Counted from the first letter of the stretch, positions 35,201 through 47,644 are shown. The stretch is DNA of 64,000 nucleotides from Apiosordaria backusii (GCA_030549205.1 JAUKTV010000002.1:2170001-2234000); one strand, 5' to 3'. Numbers and translations: made by a program. The notes: generated by a model not told the origin, from the letters alone.

Positions 35201-35825
35201 TTGGACTGGTAGAGGAAAGCTACCGTTGGATGGCCCGTCTCGTTGTGTAGGAAGGTTGACGCCTTGATGAATAGCTCAGAGAGCCGGATTTGACCTAGCC
35301 ATTCGAGTGTTGCAGCGTTTGTTCGACGAGCACCAAGACGGGCGACAGTTAAGACTCCTTCCCAGAGGTGCATAGCAATAAACCTTCCTGATGGGTCGAC
35401 GATAGCTCGGTCGAGAGACTGGGAGTTTCGCATGAAGTGTTCGTTTGGGTCGCGGGTCGCGTTCGTGGTTTCGAGCTGGGAGGTTTCGGGATTCCATACG
35501 AGGGTAAAGTACTCGAAGCGGTCGGTACCGACGAATAATAAGTCGGTCTCGGCGTCCTTGGGTCGGAGCTTCTTGAGGACAGCGATGGTGCCGTTAATGG
35601 TGGTGGTGAGGGCTTGGGATAGGAGACCGTCGGGGGAGGGGCGCCATATTTCTATCCTGTTCGTCCTTCTACATATCCAAGCCTGTCAGTAGATATTTTG
35701 GTAGTGTCCGTAGAAAGAGGCGATTCGTACGAGAGGACCAAGCTCTCCTCCTCTTCTGAATAGATGTTGGCGAGCAAGGCATGGTGAACACTGCTTGGCC
35801 GGTGGATCGGGGCGATATAGGCCAT
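32204..35825 (-). CDS. DDB1-like protein (DIM-8 orthologue)
   Basis: Exons 35825-35731, 35668-32563 and 32503-32204; 1,166 residues with exact frame. The start MAYIAPIHRPSSVHHALLA is the typical DDB1 opening. Beta-propeller text follows (RTNRIEIWRPSPDGLL; GFIVVGETRLLYID; VTTKRAVLADSE), and the C-terminal propeller/CPSF_A part shows FIVGTSFLPDPDYAIRSGDR, GRILVFGI and VEIARHWQSVSGTALCYVDG. The helical end reads GLGPSLEQMRNIVEELRRMH. DDB1 is the adaptor linking DCAF substrate receptors to Cul4 ubiquitin ligases in the nucleus. In Neurospora the orthologue DIM-8 sits in the DCDC complex needed for H3K9 methylation and DNA methylation. That role here is inferred from the family. Confidence 0.93.
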
Positions 35826-36110
35826 TATGATTTTGCGGCAACCAAAGAATCGGCTCTCTGGGTATCAAGATCGCTCGCAAACAAGAAAAGAAAAAAAAAA
35901 GAAAAAGAAGTGGCAGGATGGGTGTTCGCAGGGCTTGGCAGCTCTGCTTGGGTGAAGGATGAACAGCAATTGGATTGGTGATGCAATTGCGGAGATAAGA
36001 TTAAGCTCGGCCAATCTGTTCCCGCTTATCTCCCTTAATTGCATTTGACCCCGCGGCGCGTCGCGAGACGCGTTCCAGGTTGTTCAACCGCCAACCCCCG
36101 CTGTATTTAC

Positions 36111-37669
36111 CTACAGCAGCTCCCTAAACACCTTTTTCAACCTCTCCAACCCAACCTCCAGCGCCGGTCTCGATGCACTGAACGTCAATCTAAACCAGCC
36201 CAGCTCCTCTGTCGCAAACGCGCTGCCCATCGCAAGCAGAATCTTGTTCGCACCCAAAGCATCCCAGATCTTCTGTTCCCCCGCCAAATACTTCGCCAAA
36301 TCCTCCGGTCCCAGCTTTGCAACTCTCAACTCAGGGAGTTCGCCCTCTTTCTGCCCAGTCAAGTGCCGTCTGAGATCTATCCAGAGGAACATTCCCGCGT
36401 TTCTTCTCTGTCATTAGCGTGCGTCCTCACTGCGGGTCATCAAGTGGTGACTTACGAGTTTCTAAAGTATCCAACCCCTTGCTCTGTCAAGAAGTCAGTC
36501 ACGAGCTTATATGACTCCGCCAGCAGTTCCTGGTTCTTCTTCAGAAAGTTGTCAGTGTACTTGGTGTCCTCCAGCATGGCAGCCCAGATATCCTGAACCA
36601 AGTATGGTGGCCAGCCTAGCATAGCGTTGCTTGCTATCGCGCCCATCAAGCCCTTGTTACGAGTATGCAACATCCCCAGTCTGAGGCCGTTGGCGCAGAA
36701 GTCTTTGCTCGCCCCGTAAGCTACGTGGAGGTTTTGAGCGTCGATGGGGAGATCGAGCGCGAGGGCTGAAGTGAAGGGGACTGCGTCAGTGGCGTTTGGG
36801 TTGGAATAGATGGATTGGGCGTAGATCTCATCGCTGATCAGGTGAAGGTTGTGAGCTTGGCAGAAGGAGGCAATAGCCTTGATCGCCGAAGGGGTATAAC
36901 ATCTTCCCAAGGGGTTATGTGGGCTGCCCAACGCTCAGTCAGTGTCGATGTGCCGAAGGGAAGTTAGGAGGTACTCACTTGACCAGCATAACGGCTGTGG
37001 CCTTGATCCCCTTGCTCTCGGCATCGCTGAGAGCGTTACCCAAAGACTGGACGTTTATGTCTGCGTCAAAGACAGCATCAAACCCCTTGTATCCCTCGAT
37101 ATTCTGAAACGACGCTGGAATGATCACACCTCTGGCTCTGCCGGGAATGTCGGTCGCAAAAGCAGTGTAGTAGGGCTGGGGGATGATGATGCCCTCTCCT
37201 TCATCACACAACGCCCAAGCCAGGGCGTCAATCACAGGTGTGACACCCGCCATGACGATGATGTCATCATCATTGACTGGCTCAAGAGGTGAAAACTTCC
37301 CATTCAGAAACCCAGCCAGGGCGCGCCTGAGACGGGGTGAGCCACGCGGCCCACTGCCATACGTGAGTTGACTGACTGGGTCAACCTTTGTGTTCTCTTC
37401 CACAAATTTGACGATCTCAGAGTGCATCAGAGAGTTCTCTGCCACGCCAAGGTTGACTCTGGACTTTGTGTCAGCCTTGAGTCTTGAGTCTTGAGTTTGT
37501 ATGGCTGAGGAATGACTTACACTCCGTCAGGAGTCTCCGGTGACCACGGCGTGGCCAGACACTTCTCAAAAAAATCCCACCCGCGATTATACAGCTGGTT
37601 GTAAGCACCTCTGGTCGAAATACCAAACTCGACCGCTGTGGCGGCGATATTTAATGATGAAACTTCCAT
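36111..37669 (-). CDS. ACC-synthase-like PLP-dependent aminotransferase (class I/II)
   Basis: Four exons on the minus strand: 37669-37521, 37458-36979, 36923-36456 and 36402-36111; 462 residues, all joins in frame. Fold-type I motifs: VNLGVAENSL (substrate/cofactor pocket start), YGSGPRGSPRLRRALAGFLN, NPHNPLGR (Asn contacting the PLP ring, and the classic NPxNPxG motif), LISDEIYAQSIY (Asp on the pyridine nitrogen, then Tyr), and YGASKDFCANGLRLGMLHTR with the Schiff-base lysine and phosphate-binding arginine. This SKDF...G.R.G form and AENSL group it with ACC synthase/ACS-like enzymes of plants and fungi rather than classical aspartate aminotransferases. Whether it makes ACC or transaminates an amino acid cannot be told. 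Likely cytosolic, as no targeting peptide is seen. Confidence 0.9.
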
Positions 37670-39223
37670 CTTGACAGTATTATGGTGAGTAGTATAACAA
37701 GTGTATACAATAGCAGTCATTCAGGTCAGACAGATGGAGTCAAAAATAGTGCAGTTCGAGACTAAACCTTGTCTCTTGTTGACTCATCTTGTCAGGGTTA
37801 GCTGAGCATTTAACCTGCGCCTCCTTTACAGTTTGCTCTAGCTTTATTCGCCATTCAATGCAACCTTTCTATGGGGTGCCGGTCTCGGGTTCCTGTTTCT
37901 TGCATCGCATGATCCCCCTCTTGGTGGAGATGTGCTGCCCCTCTTTTGGTGCGGATGCTTCGGCAGCTGGATGGTTGCTCGGGCCGACGATCGGATTAGC
38001 GTTGCCGAACACATAAAAGGGGCATGTAAACAAACCCCTGATTACAGCAACACTCTTGAATTCTGATCTTTAGTTCTCTTCACTCCACGACAATGTTATC
38101 AAAACCAGCTTCTCATTAGTTCTTTTATATATACTCATCTTTTAGTAATTCACCTATTTCAAGCACCTGTCACCTCACCATCGGTTAACACTGCCTTAGC
38201 ACCGAGTACAACGCCATTGTCATCCACGGCGAACAGATAGACGGTTTGACCGATCAGTAATGGAATGATATCTTCTGAGAGGACGAGATCATCTCCGCTC
38301 GTATCAGCCGAACGCACCCCGACCCCGATATTGTCGTCGCGCTCCGTGCGACCCGACTGCAGCACGGCCCCCAGACACTGGAAATGTAGAGTTTCAAGGG
38401 GAGTTTTTATCTTTACCTTTACCAAGGAGGTAAATCAAAGGGCTATTGATGATGGGGGCTATATGGGAGTTCGGAGTTTGTGATATCCACAAGGAGAATG
38501 GATGGAATGGGTTTCGTGTGTGTTTTTAAAACACGGGATGGGATTCGGAGTGGCGGCTCTGCCGACGCCAACGATGTGTCCCACCAGGACTTCTACTGCG
38601 AGACACAACACCGGGTTTATCGCATCATAATCAGTCACAATGGGAGTCTCGGTGCTGGCTGCTGAGGCTACACAGACGTCTTCTCTAAGAGCCTTCATCT
38701 TGGCAGTTGCAACTGTGCTAGCAGATAGAAATGAATGAGCAATAGAAGATTTTACACAACCTGCCAGCCAGTGCCAAGTCCAAAGCAACACGACAGGTTG
38801 ATATGGGCCCCCATGATGCCAATGACTTTGTGAACGATTCTTGTACAGTACCCAGGCGCGACGGCGCACAGCACTGACAACCTGAGTTCGAAAAGGGGCA
38901 AGACTAGTTCTTGAAAAATAAGGATCAGAGAGTGATTTGAGAGCGTAGAGAAAAGATTGCCCTACCGTAGGTAATCAACCAAATAAGCAGCAGGGAATAA
39001 GTTCCAGTGACACACATGATGATACACATTCTGTTCAAAGACAACAAGACCATACCGAGGAGAAATATGAAGGATACAAGAACAATAACCTTATTTAACC
39101 AGATAAGATAAACCCTAAACAAACCCCCCCCACATCAAACCTAAAAGACGCCTCCTCACTATGCTGACAATGCTTAACCCTTCCCTTCCACATATACCCA
39201 GAAACCCTCATTTATTACTCTAT
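37670..39223. other. Intergenic region
   Basis: About 1.55 kb between the ACS-like start and the Bir1 stop. Open frames at 38159-38425 and 38459-38869 (minus) and a hydrophobic AT-rich frame at 38925-39122 were considered but have no supporting features. No RNA gene seen. Confidence 0.45.
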
Positions 39224-41826
39224 TCATTCGACAATCAACCCCTCCAACACCCTCATCGCCCTCGTGCCCTCCCTCTCAAAAGTCGACACCATGTTCTCGC
39301 ACTCCATCTTCAGCATCTGCTCCGCCAGCTCAGCATTGTGATAGATCCACTCCTCGACCGTCATCCCCTTCTCAGGGCTGGTCAGGTCCTTGCCCTTGCT
39401 CAACAACCTGGTGATGCCATTCTCCTTGTTCGCATTGGTTGACGGGGTAAACACCATCTCGAGATCGGTCGGCTGCCAGGGCGTAGCGCTTTGGAGTCCG
39501 CCAATGGTGGTTCGCTTTGCCGGCGAGTTGCGCGTCGGTGTGGCAGCGACTGGCGCGAGCGCAACTCTTTTGGAGACAACACTGACAGCATTTGTCTTAG
39601 TCAAAGACGGCTGCGTGTTCTCCGCATCCGAAGACTGTGGGGACGGGGAGGGGGATATTGTTGCTTGTTTCGCCCGCCGGCTGGGATGTGTTCTGGGGGT
39701 TGATGGGGGTTGGCTGACAGACGATGGCGGGGGTGGAGGAAGAGACTTGTTGGTTCTGACTGGGGTCGGTGGGACGGGAGCAGTCTCAACAACCGGAGCG
39801 GATGGTGGTGTTGGGGCTTTTGCGGGCTTTGTCTCCACTTCCACCTCTTCCGGCGTAGCCTTTGCTGACGATACAGATTCGCGAGCCTTGACGCTCCTGG
39901 CAGATGATCGCCTTGGGGCCGGCGCTGGCTCCATGGCCTCCAGAGATGCTCGCTCGGCCAATGACTTCTTCGATGGGCGGCCACGGCCTCTTTTTGCTGG
40001 CTTCGTCACGATGGCCTCAGTGCTGGCGTCCGGATCAACTTCTTCTGGCTGAGCTTCGGGCTCGGGTTCAGGTTCAGCAACCACGTCCTCCATCTTCAGG
40101 TCTGGGTATTGGACGGTATCTGCGGGTTGAGCCCTTTCCTCCACAATCTCATCAACAGGGTCTGACGGAGGAACAGGCTCCTTAGCCTTCTTCGCCTTGG
40201 ATGCCTTGCGAGTCCCTGCCTTGCGTCCCTTTTTTGGTACGATAATCTGTTGCTCCTCCGGTTCCTCTGGCTCCGGATCAACCTCGGCTTGAAGAGCCTT
40301 GTATTCAGCCTCAATCTCGGCCTCATCGGGCTCTACTGGTGTTGCATCGAACATGTGGTGAACCTTGCTTTCTTCCTCTGCTCCCTGGCTTGTCTTCCGT
40401 GCAGCGGTAGACTTTTTGGGTCTCCTTTTTGTTTTTGGCCGTGGTTCTTCGACGTCGAGCTGTGCCGCAGCTGGTTCGTCTTCCTCATGATACTGCTCGA
40501 GATCGGCTTCTAACTGGCGCTCAATTTCGTCGTTGTCAGGTACGTTCGAGACTTGCGACTGAACCGAGGCTTGCGAGACCTTGCGGGACTTCGCAGTAGA
40601 CCCAAGGCCCTTCTTCTTAGCAGGCGGAGGTTGCTCAATGGCGTCGGCCATATCAACGTCTTGTGGGGCTGCGGGAGCCTCCACGGCAGCGCTCTTTTTG
40701 GTGCGGGTGGCCCGTTTCTTGGGGGCTGGAGCCTCGGCATTGATCATGGAAGGGTCCTCCATGGTGTCGCTAGCACGCTTACGTCCTCTAGCAGGCTTCG
40801 GTGGAGGAGCTTCCACTTGGGGTTCGTCTTCAAGGATCTCGATGGGCTCTTCCTTCTTTGCTTTTGTTTTCCGTCCCTTGGGAGCAGCTGCTTTGCGTCC
40901 CTTTGTTGTCTTTTTCCCACCTTGTGTCATGGTGGAAGCAGTTGTCATGACACTGTCGTCGTGATCGAGTGTGAGATCTCCAACGGAGGTCAAGTCAGAG
41001 ACGGTAGTGGCGATAGTCGCGATAGACTGCACCGAAAGACGAGAGGCCTTAGAGGGTCTAGCTGCTTTGGCTCTTCCCGACTTCTTTGGTGCTGGTTGCG
41101 AGTTAATCAGGGTGAAGAATGCACAATCTGGTGCACGGTTGTGGTGTTCGTCCCAAGGGTTGTCGTCAGACTCCCATCCTTCGAGGGCGAGGTGGCAGTA
41201 GGCGCACGTGGCCATGTCCTCTGCTTCCCGCGACGGGGTGTACTTCCAGCCGGCCTCGACAAGCTGCAACCATGCGAGTCAGTCTTGCTCCAAGAGTCAG
41301 GCGTTCATCGTTCCTAACCTTTTTAGTCTTGCATTTGAAGCCCTTTTTGGTCTCGTATGGCCACCTTCCGGCAAATGTGGCCTTGCGCGCCTCGACCATA
41401 AATGGGTCGAGAGGGTGTACCTTCCCATAGTTCCCCATACCAGCCTCGATGGCTGCCATAATGGCCCACCCGCATGTTGGCGAGTGCTTCAGGTGCTCCT
41501 CTAAAGGGTTATCGTGTTCCTCCCACCCATCGAGGGACTTGTCGCACAGGAAACAAACAACATTGTCGGGACTTTGTGCGTATGGCTCGAAGAAAAATCC
41601 GGCTTTCGCGAACTGAAATCTCAAAGTTAGTCTTGGAAACATGGGCACAACCAACGATGAAGCATACCGCGACTGGGGACAAGGTTTTGTGTGGCCATTG
41701 CAGCGGTTTGGGGCCGCGAGAGCTTGGATTGGATGCCCTCCTTTTTGTGGCCGGCTGTGCTACTTGGAACGAGGCCAGTCGGTTCTCGAGACAGAAAAAC
41801 ACGTCTTCTGAGTCCATCATGGACAT
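39224..41826 (-). CDS. Bir1/survivin-like BIR-domain protein of the chromosomal passenger complex
   Basis: Exons 41826-41668, 41612-41319 and 41263-39224; 830 residues, exact frame. Two BIR zinc domains: the first starts in exon 1 and continues FAKAGFFFEPYAQSPDNVVC, then FLCDKSLDGWEEHDNPLEEH and HSPTCGW; the second reads LVEAGWKYTPSREAEDMATC, AYCHLALEGWESDDNPWDEH and APDCAFF. Each has C-x2-C ... H-x6-C. After these comes a long Lys/Ala/Pro/Glu-rich, probably disordered region with basic patches (KKTTKGRKAAAPKGRKTKAK), then a conserved helical tail (SLTVEEWIYHNAELAEQMLK-like, then EREGTRAMRVLEGLIVE). This is the build of fungal Bir1, which with INCENP/Sli15 and borealin-like partners positions Aurora kinase at centromeres. 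Role by family; partners are not in the window. Confidence 0.9.
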
Positions 41827-44118
41827 ATTTTGTGTTTATTTATTGAAGTGCCTGGCTCCGGCTGTCCGGAAAAGCTGGTGGCTGGTGGGTGTTTGCTAGA
41901 GAAGCTCGAGATTCGAGGTCGTAGCGGGTCAAGACGCGATCGAGTCGAGGGCAGCAAGCTGTGATATGATCTGGCAATTCAGTAAGATGAGGGCATTGTG
42001 GTCTGCTGCTACGGGATAATGATCAAGCAGAGTGAGTCGAGTAAGCCTTGGAATCGTAGGCGCAAGTCGCGGTTGGTGATGGTGTCAAAAGTCGAGTGCG
42101 GGATCCATTGACATTTGGAAGGGAGCAGGGAAGTCGCAATCAATAAAATGCTAGCGAGACGTTGATTGGCCAAAACACGGCGCGTTTGTTTACTTTGAAG
42201 TATGGCTCGTGCGTGGCGATCTCTCCGGCCAAGCCCCATGTCAACGCCACACGCCATGGTCTTCAGCCACACACGCACACATCAATTTACAGTACAGTTC
42301 CACTCGAAGGGTTAGGGCTTGTCCCTGCCCAACTTGTCTTCCTTCTGGAATATGTGCCAAGAAGATGCTTCCTGGCATCTTCCATGAAGTCAGCATTCGA
42401 TGCTTCCAAAGCGAGGAACCATTTCTTGGCTTCTCTATGCCATCAAGTCGCGCTTTCTCCATTCTCTTTGCAGCCTCATAACCGTCATCTCAAGTGCCGA
42501 TCTGCTTAATGAGTTACCGACATCTGGAGATGGCAAAACAAGTTGTGGATTCCTGAGGGGACCACCCGAAAGATCCGTGCCTTCGTCCCCAAGAGATCCC
42601 AAGAGACTCCAAGAGACTCCAAGAGACCAAGGCGGCCATATTGAGCATACACTATACGAATGGCACCGACCAAAGGTGTGACTAAAAGTATTATCTCGCC
42701 CATCATCTCACGAGCTCGGTATTGGTCATCAACAAAAGCCTCGTGCATCAAGCTGTTGGTGGAGCCTGGAAGTTGCATTCTGGGGTCCACGCCAGCTCCA
42801 GGTGAAATGGAGATGGGATCCCGGATGTCCTTCACCGAGATCGCAATAGGCCGGCTATCTCAATTTTCACTACTGAGCTGGGAACGGAGCCTTCCAGAAT
42901 TCCGAGAATGCGAACGCCCGTCCGTCTTTCTGTCTCGCTCTGTGAGAGATGTCAGCTTCTTTCCACCATCTCAGGACGGCGCAGACACTCCGGATTAGCG
43001 CAGGATAGACCAAGCTTTTTCAGGGGACTGCCGCCTCCATGCAAGGGGACGCGTTGGCAACGGGCATCAGGAGGAATAAGCTTTGCCGCGGATAACGGCT
43101 TGTGGCGGCGAGACGGTGCCCTTTCTGCGTTGACGGGGACCCCACTGTGTCGTCACCACGCCTCCCTCCCAAAGTACCGGCGCTACTGAGGTGGCAGTTC
43201 GCTCCCTCCTGGTACCTGGCGGTTCGAGATGAACCGTTTGTTGCCATGGCGTTTCCCAGAGACATGGTAATTTTGTCTGCTGGTTCAGACGTTGGAATGT
43301 CCGCTATCGCACCCCCGCAATCCACACATTCTCGAGCCGCGCCGTGAATAAGGCTTAAGAAACACTACCTTCCACTTCTCATCTTCTAGAACAACTCGGA
43401 GAGATGCTTCATGCGGGGATGGTGGACCCGGCCGGCCATGAACTCCGTCAGCAGCATGCAGGAGCAAGGACAGCCCAGGGCTCGCAGGAGGGTCTTGCGC
43501 TTGACAGCACACCATGTGAGCTCGACCGAAGCCCTGAGACCCTGCGGCATTGTGTTCGAGATCGAATCTGGGGAAAGCAGTTTCTAAGCACGTGTGCAAA
43601 CCGGTGCTCATCTGATACTATGTCTCCAGCAAGAACCATCGGGATAACCGTCGGGGGATCCTCATCGGTGGCGATGGGACGTCCCTGCCGGTGGTGCCGG
43701 CGTCTCGATCCGCTCACCGAGATCGGCCAAGGGGAGAAGTGAACGGTAGGGATGTGCTTGCCATTCCCCTGACTCGAGCTTGAAACTGAGGTGGGACGCT
43801 TTCTTTTAAAGTTCTGTCTTTTCCCTGCTTCCCCAGGAATTTGGCTCTCCATCTCATCAAGCTGGGCTCTCACACATTTCGGGAATTGGCTTTGTGTCGA
43901 TGGTGCTTGTCTTGGTCAACCTGCAAGAATCATTCATAAAGTCGATCACCCCACGGACTTCGGTTCCTCTCTTTTTAATTCTTCACCCAACCGTCTTCCC
44001 GCCATCCCCACGTCGCCTACCTGGCTCTACCCCGGCCCATCACGCCACGCGCCTTTCAACCTTTCAACAGCTTCAACAGGCCGGCCGTTTAGGGTCTTGG
44101 GACGACAGACTACTCAAA
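41827..44118. other. Divergent intergenic region, Bir1 / Mtr-like permease
   Basis: About 2.3 kb without a supported gene; it holds a short tandem repeat at 42588-42628. The last 350 bases are pyrimidine-rich and probably form the permease leader. Open frames of about 110 codons on both strands look random. Confidence 0.5.
42588..42628. repeat. 10-bp tandem repeat, about four units
   Basis: Imperfect tandem copies of CCAAGAGACT (the first two units carry one extra C or a T/C change). Intergenic. Confidence 0.8.
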
Positions 44119-45543
44119 ATGGCGGAAATCGCACCAAGCCCGGATGTGAGCCTCACTGAGAAGGAGAAGAGCGGCCTCGAACGGCCCGGCTCAGGTCGTG
44201 CCTCTACCGTGGAGGGTGAGGTTCGCCCTAGTCGGGGTGCCGACTACGACTTTGAAAGGCAGAAGCTGGCCGAAGGTGATGCCGCCTTCCACCAGCTTGG
44301 ATGGAAGCGTTTGACAATCGTCCTGATCGTCACCGCCGTCGCTCTGGGCAGTCTCAGTCTTCCAGCAGCCTTTTCAGCATTGGGCATGATTCTCGGCGTC
44401 ATTATCTCTGTCGCCATGGGTCTGTTGGCCATGTACTGCAGTTACGTCGTTGGTCAGGTCAAGGTCAAGTACCCCCAGATTGCCCACTACACCGACGCCG
44501 GAAGGATGATGTTTGGCAAGTGGGGGTACATCATCATGACCGTCATGTTCGTCCTCCAGCTCACCTTCACCACTGCCTCGCACGTCCTGACGGGAGCCAT
44601 CATGTTTGGCAACTTGACCGACCATGGCGCCTGCACCGTCGTCTTCGCCGTCGTTTCCGGAATTCTCTTGTTCCTCTTGGCCATCCCGCCAACGTTTTCC
44701 GAGATGGCTATTCTCGGATACATTGATTTCGTCTCCATCATTGGCGCCATCGGCGTCACCATCATCGCCACCGGTGTCCAGTCTGCCAACGCTGAGGGCG
44801 GTCTGGCTGCGGTGAATTGGTCCGCCTACCCCAGAGAAGGATTGACGCTTCATGAGGGCTTCATTGCTGTCACCAACATTGTGTTTGCCTACAGCTACGC
44901 CCTCTGCCAATTCAGCTTCATGGACGAGATGCACACGCCCACCGACTACCCCCAGGCTATTTTCACCCTCGGCATCTTCGAGATCTTCCTCTACACCCTC
45001 ACCGGCGCCCTCGTTTATGCCTTTGTTGGTCAAGATGTCCAGGCCCCCGCTCTCCTGTCCGCTGGTCCCTTGATGTCCAAGGTCGCTTTCGGCGTCGCCC
45101 TTCCCGTCATTTACATCTCTGGCAGCATCAACACGGTTGTCTGCGCCCGCTACATCCACGGCAAATGGTTCAAGGACTCGGTCATTCGCTACGTCAACAC
45201 CCCCATGGGCTGGATCACCTGGATTGGTGTCGACGCCGCCATCACTTTGCTCGCCTTTATCGTTGCCGAGGCCATCCCCTTCTTCTCGCCCCTGCTGGCC
45301 ATCTGCGCCGCCATCTTTCTGTCGGGTTTTACCTTCTACTTCCCCGCCATCATGTGGTTCATGTTCATCAAGGAAGGGAAGTGGACACCATGGAACATCC
45401 TCCTGGGCGCGCTCAACGTTGTGGCTTTCTTGGTCGGGATGGTCATCCTTGGCCTCGGCACCTACTCCGCTGTCAAAGACATTTCCATCCGCTACGAGAC
45501 TGGTGCCGTTGGCACTTCTTTCGGCTGCGCGCCTCTTGCTTGA
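44119..45543 (+). CDS. Mtr-like neutral amino acid permease (AAAP family)
   Basis: Single exon, 474 residues from ATG 44119 (MAEIAPSPDVSLTEKEKSGL). About 11 membrane spans follow an 80-residue acidic cytosolic N-terminus. Family text: AFHQLGWKRLTIVLIVTAVA, LGSLSLPAAFSALGMILGVI, YCSYVVGQVKVKYPQIAHYT, DAGRMMFGKWGYIIMTVMFV, FSFMDEMHTPTDYPQA. These match the amino acid/auxin permease branch containing Neurospora Mtr, a plasma-membrane importer of neutral aliphatic and aromatic amino acids. Codons are strongly C-ending, suggesting high expression. The frame stays open upstream to an ATG at 43894, but those 75 extra codons read like leader sequence. The substrate range is inferred from family only. 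Confidence 0.9.
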   Translation: MAEIAPSPDVSLTEKEKSGLERPGSGRASTVEGEVRPSRGADYDFERQKLAEGDAAFHQLGWKRLTIVLIVTAVALGSLSLPAAFSALGMILGVIISVAMGLLAMYCSYVVGQVKVKYPQIAHYTDAGRMMFGKWGYIIMTVMFVLQLTFTTASHVLTGAIMFGNLTDHGACTVVFAVVSGILLFLLAIPPTFSEMAILGYIDFVSIIGAIGVTIIATGVQSANAEGGLAAVNWSAYPREGLTLHEGFIAVTNIVFAYSYALCQFSFMDEMHTPTDYPQAIFTLGIFEIFLYTLTGALVYAFVGQDVQAPALLSAGPLMSKVAFGVALPVIYISGSINTVVCARYIHGKWFKDSVIRYVNTPMGWITWIGVDAAITLLAFIVAEAIPFFSPLLAICAAIFLSGFTFYFPAIMWFMFIKEGKWTPWNILLGALNVVAFLVGMVILGLGTYSAVKDISIRYETGAVGTSFGCAPLA

Positions 45544-46613
45544 AAAGGCACGAGGTAAACAAAGCATTGCACTTGGTGTTTTGGGGTTCCATTGGAGTTT
45601 TGGGATTGCTCTTTTACAACAATTTTTCCTAGCTCGTAACTGGTCATGTCTTTCACGGTATTCATGAGCGTTACATGGATAAAGGGAGTTAGGCATGGCA
45701 TAGGAAGGAGATCATCAATGCACGGGACGGACGCATGATTTTGTGTTTTCTTGGAGGACGATGGATGATTCGTATTTTTATCATTGGTCAATGGGAGTCA
45801 TGGAGGGGTTTTCTTACTTGTACTTGGGGCCTGGATAGGCGTTTTTTTTTTTTTTTGGGAGGGGTATTTCTTTTGGCTGTTGAGCGTGGTTTTTGTCGTG
45901 CAGTTGAATACCACAGAGTTTTACGGTAGGGTAGATGTCAGGCAGTAATGCTTATTTGATATGCATCAATTTTAGTTCTCGTTTACATTTGTGATATTCT
46001 GTTTACTATGTGGAGAAAAGAACCAGATCCCGTATAAAGTGGTTTGTCAACATAGCGAACACACCACTGATTTTGGTTCTGGCATTTGGAAACGAGATTC
46101 TGCTCTGATTTACCTGTCTTTCACCCTTCGAAGAAACATATTAGTCACCCAAATGGGGTCTTTCTGCCCTTTGGCGATCTGGCTTAAAAGGAGGTGTAGC
46201 TATTGGACCAAAACGAGACCCAAGTCCTGCACTCTCACTCTTTGCAGATACGAATAACATGCACTCGACTCCAGCCAACTCAATAAAGCCGAGTTCAGTC
46301 CGGTTTAGTCATCAAAACACACTCGTCTCGTGATTTGAACAACCACAGCAATTAAACCCCTACAGCATAACGCGTATGACTTTCATTCACCCCCCTCTTA
46401 TCCACACCCTAATTCACGCTTATTAAGTCTGCACCCGGAAACACTAATATCAACTGTTGGCTTGGAAAAAAAGACGCCGAGGAGCAGATACAAGTTCCAG
46501 CTCCGAACTGAAAGGAGTAAAAAGCAAGTTAGCAACGACACATGAGACGTACGTGAGAGCAACGACGTGAAAATAGAAAAGGCTCAAGCTGAGCTGAAAA
46601 AGAAAAGATATGT
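45544..46613. other. Intergenic region
   Basis: About 1.07 kb between the permease and tRNA-Ile, AT-richer than the genes, with a T-run at 45842-45856. No coding signal. Confidence 0.5.
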
Positions 46614-46707
46614 GCCCAATAACAGGATTGAACTGTTGACCTTCGCATGGACTATCTACTGATCTCCAGTATTAGTACGACGCTCTAACCAGCTGAGCTA
46701 ATCGGGC
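46614..46707 (-). tRNA. tRNA-Ile (anticodon AAU) with intron
   Basis: Read on the minus strand from 46707. Acceptor stem GCCCGAT pairs with ATTGGGC (one G-T wobble). D-arm GCTCAGCTGGTTAGAGC; anticodon stem TCGTA / TGCGA; loop CTAATA gives anticodon AAT (AAU); T-arm AACAG-TTCAATC-CTGTT. The 94-base span exceeds a normal tRNA by about 21 bases, explained by an intron directly 3' of position 37 (about 46648-46668), the standard nuclear tRNA intron site. After A34-to-inosine editing it should read AUU, AUC and AUA. Confidence 0.92.
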
Positions 46708-47644
46708 TTTTCTGATTGGTTGCTTCTTCTCCCACAATCACCCCTCTACAATCCGCTGTCCCCGTCTGCCTTATTCACATATCTCCTCGCTCGGCGTGTA
46801 ATAAGTGGCACATGAAAACTCCATGGTGGCAAGTGGTGGAAGTAAACGCTAACCGTAGCAACGGTTACTATCGGGGATAACCGTCTCCCTCACAAACCTC
46901 CATTCCCACCGTTCACCGGGAAGTTCATCAGCTGAGCCTCATCAGTTCCTCACAATTGCCGACACACCGCTGAGGAGGAAAAAGACACACCACCCTCTTC
47001 CACCCCGCCTTTCCATCACTGCGCGCCTACCATCGGGCTCCCCGTAGCTGATGTCCATCCAGCACAAGTCCGTCACCGAGTGTGCGGCTCCTATGGGCTG
47101 ATCTTATACTCGACCTTCCCAATCCGTCCAAGACTCCAACCACCAAACGGGGTCAGGATCCTCAGCCCAATCCACCTTTTTCCCACCGCCGTTGTCGGTG
47201 AGCTCTCTCCCCCAGCCTCAACACTCCTCACGTCGGTTTTGTTTTGTTCAGAACGGAATTCGGAGATGAGGATGCAGCAAGAAAACACGTAATGACTCGC
47301 GGTACTTGGTCAACTCAGGAGATCTGACGATCTCGGGAGTTCATCCCAAATCGGCCCTCACCGATCCGGACACTAGATAGCGGGCCGATGCGTAAAGGGG
47401 GAACAAAGTGTCCGTGGGGGTGCTACATATTGTGGCCGCAGTCAAACAAGCATTTAAGCCTCGCCATTGCTACCTTAGGCCGGCGACAAAATCTAGTTCA
47501 TAGCTTTTTATTCACTAGACCTCCCTGGAACACTGCTTGTTCCTGCGCATTTATGGCCATTGGCTAACCATTCCACCAAAAATAAAATGATAACAGCAAA
47601 GCTTCCAAAAAACCAGAGGAGGCGGAGAAACACGGGCACACAGC
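46708..47644. other. Intergenic region
   Basis: About 940 bases between the tRNA and the oligopeptidase stop. Short frames at 47080-47292 on both strands are not convincing. Nothing else seen. Confidence 0.5.

Noticed and set aside
38159..38425. 88-codon minus-strand frame (start VKVKIKTPLETLHFQC)
   Set aside because: Protein-like composition but no upstream exon joins in frame with good splice sites, and I recognise no family. It could be a small gene, not supportable from sequence alone.
38925..39122. 65-codon hydrophobic minus-strand frame
   Set aside because: Hydrophobicity follows from AT-rich T-heavy codons; no conservation cue or promoter context.
44374..45696. 440-codon antisense frame opposite the Mtr-like permease
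   Set aside because: Asp/Glu/Gly/His-rich text is the reverse complement of biased membrane-protein codons; the sense frame has clear family motifs.
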